Origin: Leclercia adecarboxylata
GTDB taxonomy: Bacteria > Pseudomonadota > Gammaproteobacteria > Enterobacterales > Enterobacteriaceae
Assembly (NCBI GenBank): GCA_002360945.1
Contig: DERO01000002.1
Span: 1-48,114, forward strand
Direction: 5' to 3'
Length of the DNA stretch: 48,114 nucleotides
Shown here one piece after another: positions 8,749 to 17,481 of the stretch. The stretch's first letter is position 1. Each line of letters starts with the position of its first letter. The position numbers were made by a program, and so were the translations under genes. The notes beneath the pieces were generated by a model, which was given only the letters and a program-made list of their open reading frames with translations, was not told the origin of the DNA and made no database searches.

Positions 8749-8880
8749 TTAATCTCCGTTCAGCACAATGTACCCCTCTGAAATCTTCACCGTCACGCTG
8801 CGCCCGGTCTCAAATCCCGCCTCGGCCAGCCAGTTGTCCTTGAGGTGCAGGCTGGGACTGTGTGAATATCTGGTGGGCAT
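8749..8880 (-). pseudogene. symE-like remnant, short but in frame (copy B)
   Basis: The reverse strand encodes 43 residues, MPTRYSHSPSLHLKDNWL then AEAGFETGRSVTVKISEG and YIVLNGD, ending in a stop. This is the SymE-family core without its N-terminal ~25-30 residues and without the C-terminal helical tail seen in copy A. It has no frameshift. It could in principle be translated, but the missing ends suggest decay. It sits in the same place relative to its immunity gene as copy A. Confidence 0.6.
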
Positions 8881-9080
8881 TTTAGTTTTAAGGTGAGCGT
8901 TGAAAATGCCGACATAACCGACTTTTAAATATAATATTTTGTGTTTAAGCCTATGATTAAATAGTAAAATAATCCTTGTGCAGATAGTTTTATCAGGGTC
9001 TGGCGGTAGCGCAGGTAATATGACGTAGTGGTTTCACGAGTGTACGAACAAAACGGGTAATAAGCCCGGTGAGCGCCCAG
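8749..9080. repeat. symE-remnant/spacer repeat, copy B
   Basis: Second copy of the segment at 6410-6811, with the same order of shared blocks (AATCCTTGTGCAGATAG, then GTGTACGAACAAAACGGGTAA, then GTGAGCGCCCAGA). By eye it is roughly 80-85% identical in the spacer. As in copy A, rhs-derived sequence follows almost immediately. Confidence 0.75.
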
Positions 9081-9105
9081 ATTTGCCATCAGCACAGCCT
9101 GACCC

Positions 9106-9208
9106 GGCAACTTTGTCACCGGCACCGCAGACCAGCCTGAGCACAGCTTTACCCATGATGCGGCTGGCCGTCTGACGGAAAAGCGAACCGCCGATGGCAT
9201 CACTACCG
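9106..9208 (+). pseudogene. Third rhs core fragment
   Basis: Read from 9106 in frame, the DNA encodes FVTGTADQPEHSFTHDA, then AGRLTEKRTADGITT. This matches FAAGTADQVEHRFSRDA / MGRLTEKQTTDGCTT of the full-length effector (bases about 4169-4266). Homology stops at about 9208, four bases before the ybhK stop codon complement at 9213. It marks the right boundary of the rhs-derived cargo against the conserved backbone. Confidence 0.7.
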
Positions 9209-9212
9209 TTGC

Positions 9213-10121
9213 TCAACCCAACGCCTGCACCGCCTTCTCCAGCGCCACGCGCAGTAAGTGACGGTCATGGCGGTACTTAATGTCGCTCGCCTCGAGCGGT
9301 TCCTGTACCACCACCCGGCCTTCCATGCCTGACACATCAGTGCAAGGCCCGACCACCACTGCATCAATAATCTTCTTCCCGACGTACTGCTCCATCAACG
9401 CCAGCTTAGCGGCCAGCGAAAGACCGGCGGCGGCAGGGCTAAGCTCGCGGCCCAGATTGCCGATGTAGACCACGGGAGCGGGCGTGCGACGCAGCGCCTG
9501 GGCCAGATCCTTGATCAGCAGCAGCGGCATCAGGCTGGTATAAAAACTGCCCGGGCCGACCAGAATTAAATCCGCTTCACCAATGGCTTCGACTGCCTCA
9601 CGGGTCGCCGGAACGCTGGGGTAGAGCATCAACTCTTTCGGCGGCAGGACCAGCTGATCGATATTCACTTCGCCATACACTTCATGGTCGTTACTGTCGA
9701 TGGCCATCAAATCGACAGGAAGTTCGGACATCGGAATCAAAAAGGCATCCACTTTGAGCAGGTTGCGGATTAAATTGATCGCCTCCAGAGGCCGCACGCT
9801 GAGATGATCCAGCGCCTTTAACATCAGATTTCCGAGGTTATGCCCCGAAAGTTCGCCATTACCGCCAAAACGATACTCAAACATCGCGGAAGCGACGCTG
9901 GGTTCGGTGATGAGTTGATTGAGACAGTTGCGCATGTCACCCCAGGCGATACCCCCTTCGGAGCGGCGAATGCGTCCGGTTGATCCGCCGTTGTCGGTGG
10001 TGGTGACGATCCCGGTAAGCCGTGAACCGAGCGATGACAGGGAGGACATCACCCGGCCCAGTCCGTGGCCTCCGCCGAGAGCGACGACGCGGTCGAGATC
10101 CGCAAAAGTGCGATTGCGCAT
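9213..10121 (-). CDS. ybhK: Gluconeogenesis factor family protein YbhK (YvcK/CofD-like)
   Basis: A 302-residue cytoplasmic protein of the YvcK family, structurally related to the CofD 2-phospho-L-lactate transferases. Visible family motifs are [13 protein letters not shown] near residue 16, [13 protein letters not shown] near 40, [10 protein letters not shown] near 60 and [15 protein letters not shown] near 190. The Bacillus homologue binds UDP-sugars and links central carbon metabolism to cell wall synthesis; the role in enterobacteria is poorly defined. It is divergent from moaA, as in E. coli. In E. coli uvrB lies beyond it; here rhs debris ends four bases from its stop codon without altering the reading frame. 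Confidence 0.95.
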   Translation of the reverse strand: MRNRTFADLDRVVALGGGHGLGRVMSSLSSLGSRLTGIVTTTDNGGSTGRIRRSEGGIAWGDMRNCLNQLITEPSVASAMFEYRFGGNGELSGHNLGNLMLKALDHLSVRPLEAINLIRNLLKVDAFLIPMSELPVDLMAIDSNDHEVYGEVNIDQLVLPPKELMLYPSVPATREAVEAIGEADLILVGPGSFYTSLMPLLLIKDLAQALRRTPAPVVYIGNLGRELSPAAAGLSLAAKLALMEQYVGKKIIDAVVVGPCTDVSGMEGRVVVQEPLEASDIKYRHDRHLLRVALEKAVQALG

Positions 10122-10197
10122 AGAAATTCCTTAGTAAGACGAACATCTTAACAGTAACTCAACTACCCCTAAATGACGATGCTCCGTCCGGGGCAAA

Positions 10198-10211
10198 ATG
10201 ACATATATCAA
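10198..10211. promoter_or_regulatory. Candidate FNR site in the ybhK-moaA intergenic region
   Basis: ATGACATATATCAA matches the FNR consensus TTGAT-N4-ATCAA at 8 of 10 specified positions. The E. coli moa operon is known to be induced anaerobically by FNR, and the site lies upstream of the ModE-like operator. It is a pattern match only. Confidence 0.45.
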
Positions 10212-10260
10212 TGCAAGAATGTGATAATGACGTATTCTGGAACGAAATGGCACGAACAAG

Positions 10261-10286
10261 TCGATATATACAACTTTATATAGCGA
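10261..10286. promoter_or_regulatory. ModE operator upstream of moaA
   Basis: TCGATATATA, six bases (CAACTT), then TATATAGCGA form an inverted repeat. This fits the ModE recognition pattern (CGnTATATA-N6-TATATnnCG type). Molybdate-bound ModE activates moaA transcription in E. coli. Position, symmetry and downstream gene all agree. Confidence 0.75.
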
Positions 10287-10352
10287 AAGACGAAAATAGC
10301 GAAACTGCTTTTAACACGCTACTATCGGCATAACCACGTTTTCATAATCGAA

Positions 10353-10468
10353 AACATACACTCTAGCCCTGGCACCTGTGTCGACAGATATGGTGCTCTG
10401 GCCGTGGCGGTTTCGCCACCAGGGTACAGAAAGAAATGACTGTGCCTCCCGTATCAGGAAAGGTGTAC
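10353..10468 (+). promoter_or_regulatory. Moco riboswitch in the moaA leader
   Basis: The leader carries the conserved ACTCTAGCC...GCACC...GGTGCTCTGGCCG block, the hairpin GTGGCG-GTTT-CGCCAC, the CACCAGGG block, GAAATGACT and GCCTCCCGTAT. These are the parts of the Moco RNA motif found before moaA in E. coli. GTACA at 10424-10428 can pair with TGTAC at 10464-10468, directly abutting the moaA ATG, so ligand-dependent folding would control translation initiation. The ligand is molybdenum cofactor by family knowledge. Confidence 0.9.
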
Positions 10469-11458
10469 ATGGCTTCACAACTTACCGATGCATTCGCGCG
10501 TAAGTTTTTTTACCTGCGTTTGTCTATTACCGATGTGTGCAATTTCCGTTGCACCTACTGCCTGCCGGACGGCTACAAACCCGGCGGCATCACCAATAAC
10601 GGCTTTCTCTCCGTGGACGAAGTGCGCCGCGTGACGCGTGCGTTTGCCGCCATGGGGACAGAAAAGGTCCGTCTTACCGGCGGGGAACCCTCGCTGCGCC
10701 GGGACTTCACCGACATCATCGCCGCGGTCCGGGAAAACGACGCCATCCGCCAGATTGCGGTCACCACCAACGGTTATCGTCTGGCGCGTGACGTTGCCGG
10801 GTGGCGCGACGCGGGATTAACGGCCATCAACGTCAGCGTCGACAGTCTGGATGCCCGCCAGTTTCACGCCATCACCGGTCAGGATAAATTCCACCAGGTG
10901 ATGGAGGGCATCGATGCGGCCTTTGCAGCCGGCTTCGACAAGGTAAAGGTCAACACCGTGCTGATGCGCGATGTGAACCATCACCAGCTGGATACCTTCC
11001 TGGCGTGGATCAAACCCCGCCGCATTCAATTGCGTTTTATCGAGCTGATGGAAACCGGCGAGGGCAGCGACCTGTTCTCCCGCCACCACATCTCCGGCAT
11101 GGTGCTGCGCGATGAACTGCTCAAACGCGGCTGGATCCATCAACTGCGCCAGCGCAGCGACGGTCCGGCGCAGGTCTTTTGTCACCCCGACTATGAAGGG
11201 GAGATCGGGCTTATCATGCCGTATGAAAAAGACTTCTGCGCCAGCTGCAACCGCCTGCGCGTTTCGTCGGTGGGCAAGCTGCACCTGTGCCTGTTTGGCG
11301 ACGGCGGCGTCGACCTGCGCGATCTGCTGGCCGATGACGCCCAGCAGGCTGCGCTGGAAGGGCGCATTTCTGAGGCGCTGATGCACAAAAAACAGACCCA
11401 CTTCCTGCATCAGGGCAACACCGGGATCACCCAGAACCTGTCCTATATCGGCGGGTAA
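10469..11458 (+). CDS. moaA: GTP 3',8-cyclase MoaA (radical SAM)
   Basis: A 329-residue radical SAM enzyme that converts GTP to 3',8-cyclo-7,8-dihydro-GTP, the first step of molybdenum cofactor synthesis. The N-terminal cluster motif is CNFRCTYC (Cys24, 28, 31). The GGEP SAM-binding motif ([11 protein letters not shown]) follows, and the second [4Fe-4S] site is the C-terminal [12 protein letters not shown]...LHLCLFG. The ATG at 10469 is chosen over an in-frame ATG at 10436. The protein from 10469 ([16 protein letters not shown]) matches known MoaA N-termini, and the upstream start lies inside the riboswitch. It is first in moaABCDE and is controlled by the leader RNA and probable ModE/FNR sites. 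Confidence 0.97.
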   Translation: MASQLTDAFARKFFYLRLSITDVCNFRCTYCLPDGYKPGGITNNGFLSVDEVRRVTRAFAAMGTEKVRLTGGEPSLRRDFTDIIAAVRENDAIRQIAVTTNGYRLARDVAGWRDAGLTAINVSVDSLDARQFHAITGQDKFHQVMEGIDAAFAAGFDKVKVNTVLMRDVNHHQLDTFLAWIKPRRIQLRFIELMETGEGSDLFSRHHISGMVLRDELLKRGWIHQLRQRSDGPAQVFCHPDYEGEIGLIMPYEKDFCASCNRLRVSSVGKLHLCLFGDGGVDLRDLLADDAQQAALEGRISEALMHKKQTHFLHQGNTGITQNLSYIGG

Positions 11459-11477
11459 TCGCAAAAGGAACCAGAAG

Positions 11478-11990
11478 ATGAGTCAGGTAAGCGCTGAATT
11501 TATCCCGACGCGTATTGCTATCCTTACCGTTTCCGAACGCCGCGGCGAGGAGGATGACACGTCCGGCCACTGGCTGCGCGATGCAGCCCACGAGGCGGGG
11601 CATCAAATCGTCGACAAGGCCATTGTCAAAGAGAACCGCTACGCCATTCGCGCGGAAGTGTCGCGCTGGGTAGCCAGTGACAACGTGCAGGTGGTGCTGA
11701 TCACCGGCGGGACCGGCTTTACCGCAGGCGATCAGGCTCCGGAAGCGCTGCTGCCGCTGTTTGATCGCGAGATCGAAGGCTTCGGAGAGGTGTTCCGCAT
11801 GCTGTCTTTTGAAGAGATCGGCACCTCTACCCTGCAGTCGCGCGCCGTGGCCGGGATCGCCAACAACACGGTGATTTTCGCCATGCCGGGCTCCACCAAA
11901 GCCTGCCGCACCGCGTGGGAAAACATCATTGCCCCGCAGCTGGATGCCCGCACGCGTCCGTGTAATTTCCATCCTCATCTGAAGAAGTAA
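11478..11990 (+). CDS. moaB: Molybdopterin adenylyltransferase-like protein MoaB
   Basis: A 170-residue protein of the MogA/MoaB fold. It carries the nucleotide/molybdopterin-binding motifs TVSERRGEEDDTSG, LITGGTGFTAGDQAPEAL and MPGSTKACRTAWENII. In E. coli MoaB is dispensable and the adenylyltransferase step is done by MogA, so its exact role is uncertain. It lies 19 bp after moaA and 3 bp before moaC, so it is clearly co-transcribed. Length equals the E. coli protein. Confidence 0.96.
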   Translation: MSQVSAEFIPTRIAILTVSERRGEEDDTSGHWLRDAAHEAGHQIVDKAIVKENRYAIRAEVSRWVASDNVQVVLITGGTGFTAGDQAPEALLPLFDREIEGFGEVFRMLSFEEIGTSTLQSRAVAGIANNTVIFAMPGSTKACRTAWENIIAPQLDARTRPCNFHPHLKK

Positions 11991-11993
11991 GCT

Positions 11994-12479
11994 ATGTCGC
12001 AATTGACCCACATTAACGCCGCGGGCGAAGCGCATATGGTGGATGTCTCCGCCAAGGCCGAAACCGTACGTGAGGCGCGCGCGGAAGCGTTCGTCACCAT
12101 GCTCCCCGAGACCCTGACAATGATCATTGACGGCAGCCACCACAAAGGCGACGTCTTCGCCACCGCGCGGATCGCCGGGATCCAGGCGGCGAAACGCACC
12201 TGGGATCTTATCCCGCTGTGCCATCCGCTGATGCTCAGCAAAGTGGAAGTTAACCTGCGGGCCGAGCCGGAGCATAACCGGGTGCGCATCGAATCCTTAT
12301 GCCGCCTGACGGGGAAAACCGGGGTGGAGATGGAAGCCTTAACCGCCGCATCCGTGGCGGCGCTGACCATCTACGACATGTGCAAAGCGGTGCAGAAAGA
12401 TATGGTTATCGGCCCGGTTCGCCTGCTGGCGAAAAGCGGCGGTAAATCAGGTGATTTCAGGGCGGAAGAGAATGATTAA
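11994..12479 (+). CDS. moaC: Cyclic pyranopterin monophosphate synthase MoaC
   Basis: A 161-residue enzyme that rearranges MoaA's product into cyclic pyranopterin monophosphate. Conserved elements are [14 protein letters not shown] near the N-terminus, [19 protein letters not shown], the [12 protein letters not shown] block (His in the active site) and [22 protein letters not shown]. The length is exactly that of the family. The last codons overlap the moaD start (ATGATTAA), giving translational coupling. Confidence 0.97.
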   Translation: MSQLTHINAAGEAHMVDVSAKAETVREARAEAFVTMLPETLTMIIDGSHHKGDVFATARIAGIQAAKRTWDLIPLCHPLMLSKVEVNLRAEPEHNRVRIESLCRLTGKTGVEMEALTAASVAALTIYDMCKAVQKDMVIGPVRLLAKSGGKSGDFRAEEND

Positions 12480-12717
12480 GGTACTGTTTTTTGCGCAGGT
12501 GCGCGAGCTGGTCAATACCGACAGCCTGACGCTGGAGACTGAGTTCGACAGCGTGGAAGCACTGCGGGCGCATCTGGCGGCGCAAAGCGACCGCTGGGCG
12601 CTGGCGCTGGACGCAGGCAAACTGCTGGCGGCGGTAAACCAGACGCTGGTGGAGTTCACCCATCCGGTCAAACCGGGCGATGAGGTGGCCTTTTTCCCAC
12701 CGGTGACCGGGGGTTGA
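12472..12717 (+). CDS. moaD: Molybdopterin synthase sulfur carrier subunit MoaD
   Basis: An 81-residue ubiquitin-fold sulfur carrier ending in the required Gly-Gly (PPVTGG). That terminus is thiocarboxylated to donate sulfur within the MoaD2-MoaE2 molybdopterin synthase. The ATG at 12472 is chosen because it gives the family N-terminus [13 protein letters not shown] and overlaps the moaC stop. An in-frame upstream start at 12451 would add seven residues from within moaC. It ends one base before the moaE ATG. Confidence 0.97.
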   Translation: MIKVLFFAQVRELVNTDSLTLETEFDSVEALRAHLAAQSDRWALALDAGKLLAAVNQTLVEFTHPVKPGDEVAFFPPVTGG

Positions 12718-12718
12718 G

Positions 12719-13171
12719 ATGAAAGAGACCAAAATTGTGGTCGATCAGGCACGTTTCAACGTCGGCACGGAGTACAGCTGGCTGGCGGAGCGTGACGAAG
12801 ACGGGGCGGTGGTCACCTTCACCGGCAAAGTGCGCAACCACAATCTCGGCGACAGCGTGAAGGCCCTGACCCTCGAACACTATCCCGGCATGACCGAAAA
12901 GGCGCTGGCGGAGATCGTCGATCAGGCGCGTGAGCGCTGGCCGCTCGGCCGGGTGACGGTGATCCACCGCATCGGCGAGATGTGGCCCGGGGAAGAGATC
13001 GTCTTCGTTGGCGTCACCAGCGCCCATCGCGGCAGCGCCTTTGCCGCGGGCGAGTTTATTATGGATTATCTGAAAACCCGCGCTCCGTTCTGGAAGCGCG
13101 AAGCCACTCCGGAAGGGGATCGCTGGGTGGAGTCCCGCGACAGCGATAAGGAAGCCGCCAGCCGCTGGTAG
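12719..13171 (+). CDS. moaE: Molybdopterin synthase catalytic subunit MoaE
   Basis: A 150-residue catalytic subunit that, with thiocarboxylated MoaD, puts the dithiolene sulfurs on the pyranopterin. Family motifs visible are GAVVTFTGKVRNHN, LTLEHYPGMTEKAL, VTVIHRIGEMWPGEEIVFVGVTSAHR and the late active-site segment YLKTRAPFWKREATPEGDRWV with its lysines. It is last in the moa operon. The 58-bp gap to ybhL shows no clear terminator, so some read-through is possible. Confidence 0.97.
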   Translation: MKETKIVVDQARFNVGTEYSWLAERDEDGAVVTFTGKVRNHNLGDSVKALTLEHYPGMTEKALAEIVDQARERWPLGRVTVIHRIGEMWPGEEIVFVGVTSAHRGSAFAAGEFIMDYLKTRAPFWKREATPEGDRWVESRDSDKEAASRW

Positions 13172-13229
13172 CCGGATTGCGGGGATGTGTTAGGCTATAA
13201 CAGTGTGTCCACTTAAAAAGGAGTGCGTT

Positions 13230-13934
13230 ATGGACAGATTTCCCCGTTCCGATTCTATCGTGCAGGCCCGCAGCGGCCTGCAAACCTATATGGCGCAGGT
13301 CTATGGCTGGATGACCTGTGGATTGCTGCTTACCGCCTTTGTGGCCTGGTTTTCAGCAAACACGCCTGCGGTGATGATGTTCGTCTTCTCCAGCAAAATC
13401 ACCTTCTTTGGTCTGATTATCGCCCAGCTGGCGCTGGTGTTTGTCCTGTCCGGGATGGTGCATAAGCTCAGCGCGGGGATGGCGACCACGCTGTTTATGC
13501 TCTATTCGGCGCTCACCGGCCTGACGCTTTCCAGTATCTTCATCGTCTACACCTACTCGTCGATTGCCAGCACCTTCGTGGTGGCAGGGGGGATGTTTGG
13601 CGCGATGAGTCTCTACGGCTACACCACCAAACGCGACCTGAGCGGCTTTGGCAACATGCTGTTTATGGCGCTGATTGGGATCGTGCTGGCCTCGCTGGTG
13701 AACTTCTGGCTGAAGAGCGAAGCGCTGATGTGGGCGGTAACCTATATCGGGGTGATTGTGTTTGTCGGCCTGACGGCCTACGACACGCAGAAGCTGAAAA
13801 ATATCGGGGAGCAGATCGACGTGCGCGACAGCTCAAACCTGCGCAAATACTCGATTCTCGGGGCGCTGACGCTCTATCTGGACTTCATCAACCTGTTCCT
13901 GATGCTGCTGCGCATCTTCGGCAATCGGCGTTAA
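13230..13934 (+). CDS. ybhL: Bax inhibitor-1 family inner membrane protein YbhL
   Basis: A 234-residue polytopic membrane protein of the BI-1/YccA family with about seven hydrophobic segments. It has the family's late acidic motif VGLTAYDTQKLKN followed by a final helix. The ATG at 13230 (GGAG at 13220-13223) is used rather than 13203, because it reproduces the N-terminus MDRFPRSDSIVQ of enterobacterial homologues. BI-1 proteins are pH-sensitive calcium-leak channels in some bacteria; the enterobacterial function is unknown. E. coli ybhM, usually next, is absent here. Confidence 0.95.
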   Translation: MDRFPRSDSIVQARSGLQTYMAQVYGWMTCGLLLTAFVAWFSANTPAVMMFVFSSKITFFGLIIAQLALVFVLSGMVHKLSAGMATTLFMLYSALTGLTLSSIFIVYTYSSIASTFVVAGGMFGAMSLYGYTTKRDLSGFGNMLFMALIGIVLASLVNFWLKSEALMWAVTYIGVIVFVGLTAYDTQKLKNIGEQIDVRDSSNLRKYSILGALTLYLDFINLFLMLLRIFGNRR

Positions 13935-13938
13935 CGTT

Positions 13939-13971
13939 GATGCCCGGCGGCGCGTTGCTTGCCGGGCATTT
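13939..13971 (+). terminator. Hairpin between convergent ybhL and ybhN
   Basis: ATGCCCGGC and GCCGGGCAT flank CGGCGCGTTGCTT-type loop sequence and are followed by TTCC. The symmetric, REP-like hairpin can serve both converging genes. T-tracts are weak on either side. Confidence 0.55.
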
Positions 13972-13976
13972 CCACC

Positions 13977-14939
13977 TCACTTCGCCATCTGCTGCTCGTT
14001 TTTGGCCCGCAGCTTCTTCGCCCGGCTCTCCAGCAGCAGATAACAGACCGTTGCCAGCCCCAGCGGCAGGAAGTAATAGAGCATACGATAGGCCAGTAGG
14101 GCGGCGATAATGGTGCCATGGGAGACATGCTCCCCCGCCAGCAGGGCGATAAACACCGCCTCCAGCACGCCGATCCCGGCCGGAATATGGACAATCACCC
14201 CGGCGATACTGCTCACCAGCAGCACCCCCAGCACGAAGAAGTAGTTCACATCCTCGCCCATCAACAGCCAGATGATCGCCCCCATTGCCATCCAGTTGCC
14301 GGCTGAAATAGCCATCTGCGCCACTGCAAAGCGCCAGGAGGGGAGGACCAGCTTTTGCTTTTTGATGGTCACATGGCGGCGCTTCGCAAAGGCGCAGGCC
14401 CACAGATAGACGGCGATCACCAGCAGCAACACCACGCCGAGAATGCGCAGCGTCGTCTGGTCGATGTACCAGTGGTCGGGCAGCTGCACCACGCCCGCGG
14501 TGAAGATCACCCCACCCAGCAGGATATAGCCCAGCCAGTTGGTGGTGATGCTCAGGGAGAAGATGCGGGTGATGGTACTGCTGGGCAGCCCCAGACGAGA
14601 GTAAAGCCGGTAGCGCATCCCGATGCCGCCAACCCAGGTGCTCAGGGTCAGGTTAAAGGCATAGCAGATAAACGACACCAGCATGACCTGGCGTTTGGCC
14701 AGCTTATGCCCGCAGTAGCGCCGCCCGAGCAGATCGTAACAGCCATACAGCAGATAGCTCAGCACCACCAGCGCGATCGCACTTAGCAGCGACACACGGT
14801 CATAGTCGCGGATAACCTTCCAGACTTCAGTCCAGTCGACCTTTTTCGCGTAAACCACCAGCAGCACCGCAACGGCAATAAAAAATACCCAGGTAAGGAT
14901 CTTTTTTGCCAGACGCCAGCGCGAATGTTTTTTGCTCAT
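13977..14939 (-). CDS. ybhN: Lysyl-phosphatidylglycerol synthase-like membrane protein YbhN (UPF0104)
   Basis: A 320-residue inner membrane protein with about eight hydrophobic segments and the UPF0104 flippase-like core (TWVGGIGMRYRLYSRLGL, then HIPAGIGVLEAVFIALLAG). The catalytic LPG synthetase domain of MprF is absent, so it resembles only the MprF membrane part. Its start overlaps the end of clsB by one base, and it is third in the ybhP-clsB-ybhN operon. That association with cardiolipin synthase suggests a lipid-handling role, which is inference. Confidence 0.94.
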   Translation of the reverse strand: MSKKHSRWRLAKKILTWVFFIAVAVLLVVYAKKVDWTEVWKVIRDYDRVSLLSAIALVVLSYLLYGCYDLLGRRYCGHKLAKRQVMLVSFICYAFNLTLSTWVGGIGMRYRLYSRLGLPSSTITRIFSLSITTNWLGYILLGGVIFTAGVVQLPDHWYIDQTTLRILGVVLLLVIAVYLWACAFAKRRHVTIKKQKLVLPSWRFAVAQMAISAGNWMAMGAIIWLLMGEDVNYFFVLGVLLVSSIAGVIVHIPAGIGVLEAVFIALLAGEHVSHGTIIAALLAYRMLYYFLPLGLATVCYLLLESRAKKLRAKNEQQMAK

Positions 14940-16180
14940 CAGGGTTTCACTCCCGTGTTACCTGCCTCGACCCGATCCTGGGTCTCCATCTCGGGCTGCA
15001 CCGGGGGCGGCACCTGCGCCAGCTTGGGCGTATGGGCCGGCAGCCAGCCCACCAGGGCCGGGAAATGACGCAGGAAGTGGAACACCAGCACGCTTTTGCC
15101 CAGATTCCACCAGGTGCGTTTCGGCACCATCGACTCATCCACGCGCACGCAATCCTCGGCGATGATGGTGGAAAGATTTTCGCGCAGGGTCTGGTTAAAC
15201 TGGCGATCGTGAATAATCAGGTTGGCCTCCAGGTTCAGCGACAGGCTGAGGGGATCGAGGTTGCTGGAGCCGACGGTCACCCAGTGATCGTCCATCAGCG
15301 CCACCTTGCCGTGCAGCGGACGGCGGCGGTATTCGTAAATCTCCACGCCGCCTTTTACCAGATAGTTGTACAGCAGGCGCGCGCCCACCGTGACAATCGG
15401 CATATCCGGCTCGCCCTGCACAATCAGCTTCACCCGCACGCCGCGCCGGGATGCATTGCGCATGGCGTGCAGCAGGCGATAACCGGGGAAGAAGTAGGCG
15501 TTGGCGATGATCACTTCGCGCCGGGCGTTGGCCAGCATCTTCAGATAGTGCCGCTCGATATCGTCCCGGTGTTCTTCGTTATCGCGCCAGACGAATAGCG
15601 CCTGGGCTTCGCCAGGCGTTACGTTCTCCTCGGCGCGATGACGCCGCTTCCACCAGCGACGCACTGCGGCTTTGCCGGGCAGGTTCTCCACGACAAACTG
15701 CAAAATATCCTGCACCACCGGGCCTTCGACCTGGACGGCATAATCCTGTTTGGCTTCCGGACCGTAGTCCGACATATGTTCGGCGGAGTAGTTAATCCCG
15801 CCGACAAAAGCCACCTGCTCATCCACCACCACAATTTTACGGTGCATCCGGCGGAAGACGTTGGTGCGCATACCGAGCAGAGGCGGGCGCGGATCGTAGT
15901 AACGGAACACCACGCCTGCTGCGGTGAGTTCTCCGACGAAGTCGTCGTCGAGATCGGGGGAGCCGTAGCCGTCGAGCAGCACTTCGATATGCACGCCGCG
16001 CTGGGCGGCGCGCAGGAGAACGGCATGCAGCTGGCGGCCCACGTTGTCATCGAACCAGATGAAGGTCTCAAGGAGCACCCGGCTTTGGGCCTTATCGATG
16101 GCGGCAAACACCGCCGGATAATATTGATCGCCATTTTCCAGCAGCTTTATCCGGTTACCGCTTTGCCATGAACATTTCAT
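14939..16180 (-). CDS. clsB: Cardiolipin synthase B
   Basis: A 413-residue phospholipase-D superfamily enzyme with two complete HKD motifs: H113-K115-D120 in MHRKIVVVD and H290-K292-D297 in LHGKVALMD, each followed by the GG/GSSN element. ClsB makes cardiolipin from phosphatidylglycerol and can also act in phosphatidylglycerol formation in E. coli. Unlike ClsA it has no N-terminal transmembrane pair, and none is seen here. The start overlaps the ybhP stop by four bases, and the stop touches ybhN. Confidence 0.96.
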   Translation of the reverse strand: MKCSWQSGNRIKLLENGDQYYPAVFAAIDKAQSRVLLETFIWFDDNVGRQLHAVLLRAAQRGVHIEVLLDGYGSPDLDDDFVGELTAAGVVFRYYDPRPPLLGMRTNVFRRMHRKIVVVDEQVAFVGGINYSAEHMSDYGPEAKQDYAVQVEGPVVQDILQFVVENLPGKAAVRRWWKRRHRAEENVTPGEAQALFVWRDNEEHRDDIERHYLKMLANARREVIIANAYFFPGYRLLHAMRNASRRGVRVKLIVQGEPDMPIVTVGARLLYNYLVKGGVEIYEYRRRPLHGKVALMDDHWVTVGSSNLDPLSLSLNLEANLIIHDRQFNQTLRENLSTIIAEDCVRVDESMVPKRTWWNLGKSVLVFHFLRHFPALVGWLPAHTPKLAQVPPPVQPEMETQDRVEAGNTGVKP

Positions 16181-16938
16181 AAATGAATCTCCGCACTTAA
16201 TGGCGCATGGTCGGAGAGATGACGCCAGTTACTCAGGGCCAGCGCGGTTGGGCTGCTGGCATGGGCATTTTTGACATAGATACGATCGAGACGCAGCAGC
16301 GGGAACCTTACCGGGAAGGTGCGCGCAGGCCTGCCGTGCGCGAGGGTAAATACCTCCTCCAGCCCGGCCTCCGCCTTCAGCGGATGGCTGGCGCGCTGAC
16401 GCCAGTCGTTAAAATCTCCGGCCACGACCACAGGATCCCCTTCCGGCAGGGCGTTGACCCATTCGGCCATCATCTGCAGCTGCGCCTGGCGGTGGGCTTC
16501 GCGCAGGCCAAGGTGAACCGAGGCCACATGCAGCGGCATGGCCAGCTCCGGCACCGCAACCCGGCAGTAGAGCAGCCCGCGTTTTTCGCTCTCGCCAACC
16601 GAAACATCGTGATTCTCATAGTGTTCGATGGGATAGCGGGAGAGGATCGCGTTGCCGTGATGCCCTTCGGGATAGACGGCATTGCGCCCGTAGGCGTAAT
16701 CGCTCCACATGGTGTCAGCAAGAAATTCGTAGTGGCTGGTATCGGGCCAGTTCTCCACGTGTAGCGGATGGACTTCGTGCGCGCCCATCACCTCCTGCAG
16801 GCAGACAATATCCGCGCTGACGGTACGTACGGCGTCGCGCAGTTCGGGCAGAATGAAACGGCGGTTAAAAGCCGCAAATCCTTTATGAATGTTGATCGTT
16901 AAGACTTTAAGCGAAAAATGTCGGGTGTGTTGGGTCAT
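16177..16938 (-). CDS. ybhP: Endonuclease/exonuclease/phosphatase family protein YbhP
   Basis: A 253-residue protein with the fold's motif set. It begins [12 protein letters not shown], with [12 protein letters not shown] (metal-binding Glu), [12 protein letters not shown] (Asp/Asn) and RLDRIYVKN. It ends with [11 protein letters not shown] (general-base His). All catalytic-type residues are intact. The substrate is unknown. Its place at the head of the clsB-ybhN operon suggests phospholipid or head-group chemistry, but nuclease activity is equally possible from the fold. Confidence 0.94.
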   Translation of the reverse strand: MTQHTRHFSLKVLTINIHKGFAAFNRRFILPELRDAVRTVSADIVCLQEVMGAHEVHPLHVENWPDTSHYEFLADTMWSDYAYGRNAVYPEGHHGNAILSRYPIEHYENHDVSVGESEKRGLLYCRVAVPELAMPLHVASVHLGLREAHRQAQLQMMAEWVNALPEGDPVVVAGDFNDWRQRASHPLKAEAGLEEVFTLAHGRPARTFPVRFPLLRLDRIYVKNAHASSPTALALSNWRHLSDHAPLSAEIHL

Positions 16939-17070
16939 ACATTCCTTCCCGCGTCACTATCCTGATGAAAATAAAGTGTAGTCGTCGTCACAAAAAGGTG
17001 CTGTGTTACGGAATTTTCCGTAAAGTGCGATAGTCTGAACAGGCAGAGTAAAATCCTTCAGGAGAGTGCC

Positions 17071-17481
17071 ATGAAGTGGCAACAACGCATACGCGTCGCG
17101 ACCGGCCTCAGTTGCTGGCAGATTATGTTGCATTTATTGGTGGTGGTCGTCCTGGTGATGGCCTGGATGAGCGGAACCCTGGTGCGGGTCGGCTTAGGGT
17201 TATGCGTGTTGTACGGCGTAACCGTCCTGCTGATGCTCTTTTTACAGCGTCATCATGAAGCGCGCTGGCGCGAAGTGGCGGACGTGCTCGAAGAGCTGAC
17301 CACCACCTGGTATTTTGGCGCGGCCGTCATTGTGCTCTGGCTGTTGTCCCGGGTACTGCAAAACAACTTTTTGCTGGCCGTCGCAGGGCTTGCGATCCTT
17401 GCAGGGCCAGCGGTCGTTTCACTGTTAACCAAAGACAAAAAGCTACGCGATATTGCGTCTAAACATCGCGTACGCCACTGA
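17071..17481 (+). CDS. ybhQ: Inner membrane protein YbhQ
   Basis: A 136-residue protein with about four hydrophobic segments: near 18-36, 40-58, 85-100 and 103-118. It has a basic C-terminus ([16 protein letters not shown]), which predicts a cytosolic tail. It matches E. coli YbhQ in length and position and has no known function. Its last 39 bases overlap, tail to tail, the coding end of ybhR on the opposite strand. Confidence 0.92.
   Translation: MKWQQRIRVATGLSCWQIMLHLLVVVVLVMAWMSGTLVRVGLGLCVLYGVTVLLMLFLQRHHEARWREVADVLEELTTTWYFGAAVIVLWLLSRVLQNNFLLAVAGLAILAGPAVVSLLTKDKKLRDIASKHRVRH

Noticed and set aside
10436..10468. N-terminal extension of MoaA by 11 residues
   Set aside because: The bases belong to the Moco riboswitch and the extension is absent from MoaA proteins. 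The ATG at 10469 fits the family.
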